Origin: CAVXJN01 sp963762165
GTDB lineage: Bacteria > Pseudomonadota > Gammaproteobacteria > JASBUN01
NCBI GenBank assembly: GCA_963762165.1
Contig: CAVXJN010000003.1
Span: 186,001-250,000, forward strand
Length of the DNA stretch: 64,000 nt
Direction: 5' to 3'
A program made the position numbers and the translations under genes. Positions 63,562 to 64,000 of this stretch are shown one piece after another (within the stretch, counting starts at the first letter, position 1; every line of letters begins with the position of its first letter). The notes beneath the pieces are model-generated. The model was given only the letters and a program-made list of their open reading frames with translations. It was not told the origin of the DNA and did not search any database.

Positions 63562-64000
63562 CTAGCGTGCGGCCTCCAGATGCAGGCGCATGAAATCGGC
63601 CGCCCTCTGGATTGCGTCCTTGGCGGCCAGATCATCGGCAAAGGTACGCACACTTTCAGGCCGGAAATCGAATCCGCGGCCTACCCCGGGATAGACGATC
63701 AGTTGCGCGGGGCGGCCGTGGCGCTGCAGTTCAGCCACCGCCATTTCCGCAGGCCGGCGGCGCTGGTATTGCTCATGCTCGCCAATGAATATCAGCAGCG
63801 GGATGCGCAGTTCGTCCGCCTCCTGGGCATAGCGATACACCTGCATCGGCTCGGGCGCGTTGGGATCCTGCATGTGCGGGTAATAGGAGACATAACAGGC
63901 GATGTCCTTCACCTGGCGGCCCTTGGTGACGTTGAGCTTCAGGCTGTAATAACCGCCTCGGGTATGGGAATAGGTGCAGACTCGTTTGCTGCTGATTCCC
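63562..64000 (-). CDS. Dienelactone-hydrolase-family protein, C-terminal part
   Basis: The frame is open to the right edge, so the N-terminus is beyond the window. The visible 146 residues have RVCTYSHTRGGYYSLKLNV and a KDIACYVSYYPHM segment, LLIFIGEHEQYQR with the catalytic-Asp-equivalent region and a YPGVGRGFDFRPES segment with a possible His replaced by Arg or Asp, typical of the DLH branch of alpha/beta hydrolases. The nucleophile lies outside the window. Function unknown; carboxylesterase or dienelactone hydrolase activity is a guess from family. Confidence 0.6.
   Translation of the reverse strand, partial: GISSKRVCTYSHTRGGYYSLKLNVTKGRQVKDIACYVSYYPHMQDPNAPEPMQVYRYAQEADELRIPLLIFIGEHEQYQRRRPAEMAVAELQRHGRPAQLIVYPGVGRGFDFRPESVRTFADDLAAKDAIQRAADFMRLHLEAAR

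Overview
The window is 64 kb of GC-rich DNA that reads as a gammaproteobacterial chromosome. The evidence is gene order: rpsU-yqeY-dnaG-rpoD followed by a CAU-anticodon tRNA (the E. coli rpoD/ileX neighbourhood), hisBHAFIE running into tatABC, and an FNR gene beside ompW and ccoNOQP. A dissimilatory-looking ATP sulfurylase and a long sulfonate-degradation operon point to a sulfur-metabolising, respiratory, facultatively microaerobic organism. I cannot name the genus.

Layout. 0-6.2 kb: the end of a malonyl-CoA synthetase-like gene and a complete branched-chain-amino-acid-type ABC importer (substrate-binding protein, two permeases, two ATPases). 6.2-15.6 kb: aldehyde dehydrogenase, an NDUFA9-like NAD(P)-binding protein, a lipoprotein metallopeptidase, a DUF169 protein, sat, a 1.27-kb stretch without a convincing gene, glgC and cca. 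15.7-21.4 kb: uppP, midA, the folate genes folM, folK and folB, plsY (frameshifted) and tsaD. 21.4-26.3 kb: rpsU-yqeY-dnaG-rpoD and a tRNA.

26.3-38.4 kb: the centrepiece, twelve co-oriented minus-strand genes ending at a strong terminator: suyA, suyB, a succinate-dehydrogenase/fumarate-reductase-like B subunit and two membrane anchors, a taurine/sulfonate-type ABC importer, a two-subunit class I fumarase-like hydratase, the matching flavoprotein, slcC and comC. A divergent GntR/HutC-type regulator gene and a perfect inverted repeat lie at the head. SuyAB splits (R)-sulfolactate into pyruvate and sulfite, and SlcC with ComC interconvert sulfolactate enantiomers through sulfopyruvate. My hypothesis is that the rest is a sulfonate copy of the succinate-fumarate-malate-oxaloacetate segment of the TCA cycle: 3-sulfopropionate to 3-sulfoacrylate to 3-sulfolactate, with electrons going to quinone.

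38.5-46.4 kb: an AEC transporter, CAP-domain, glycine-zipper, Sel1/SPOR, zinc-ribbon, PqiA-like, PilZ-like, pentapeptide and DUF255 genes, many with single-base frameshifts. 46.5-52.2 kb: tatABC and hisBHAFIE (minus). 52.3-59.5 kb: fnr, ompW and the cbb3 oxidase cluster ccoNOQP-orf-ccoG-ccoH, with two FNR-box-like sites. 59.6-64 kb: dtd, pip, an apparent GacA/UvrY box followed by a structured Csr/Rsm-type small RNA, typA, and the end of a dienelactone-hydrolase-like gene.

At least thirteen genes carry apparent frameshifts, several at short homopolymers, with conserved protein sequence continuing in the next frame. They cluster at 37.8-42.9 kb and 58.3-60.7 kb. I read most of these as consensus-sequence errors rather than true gene decay.
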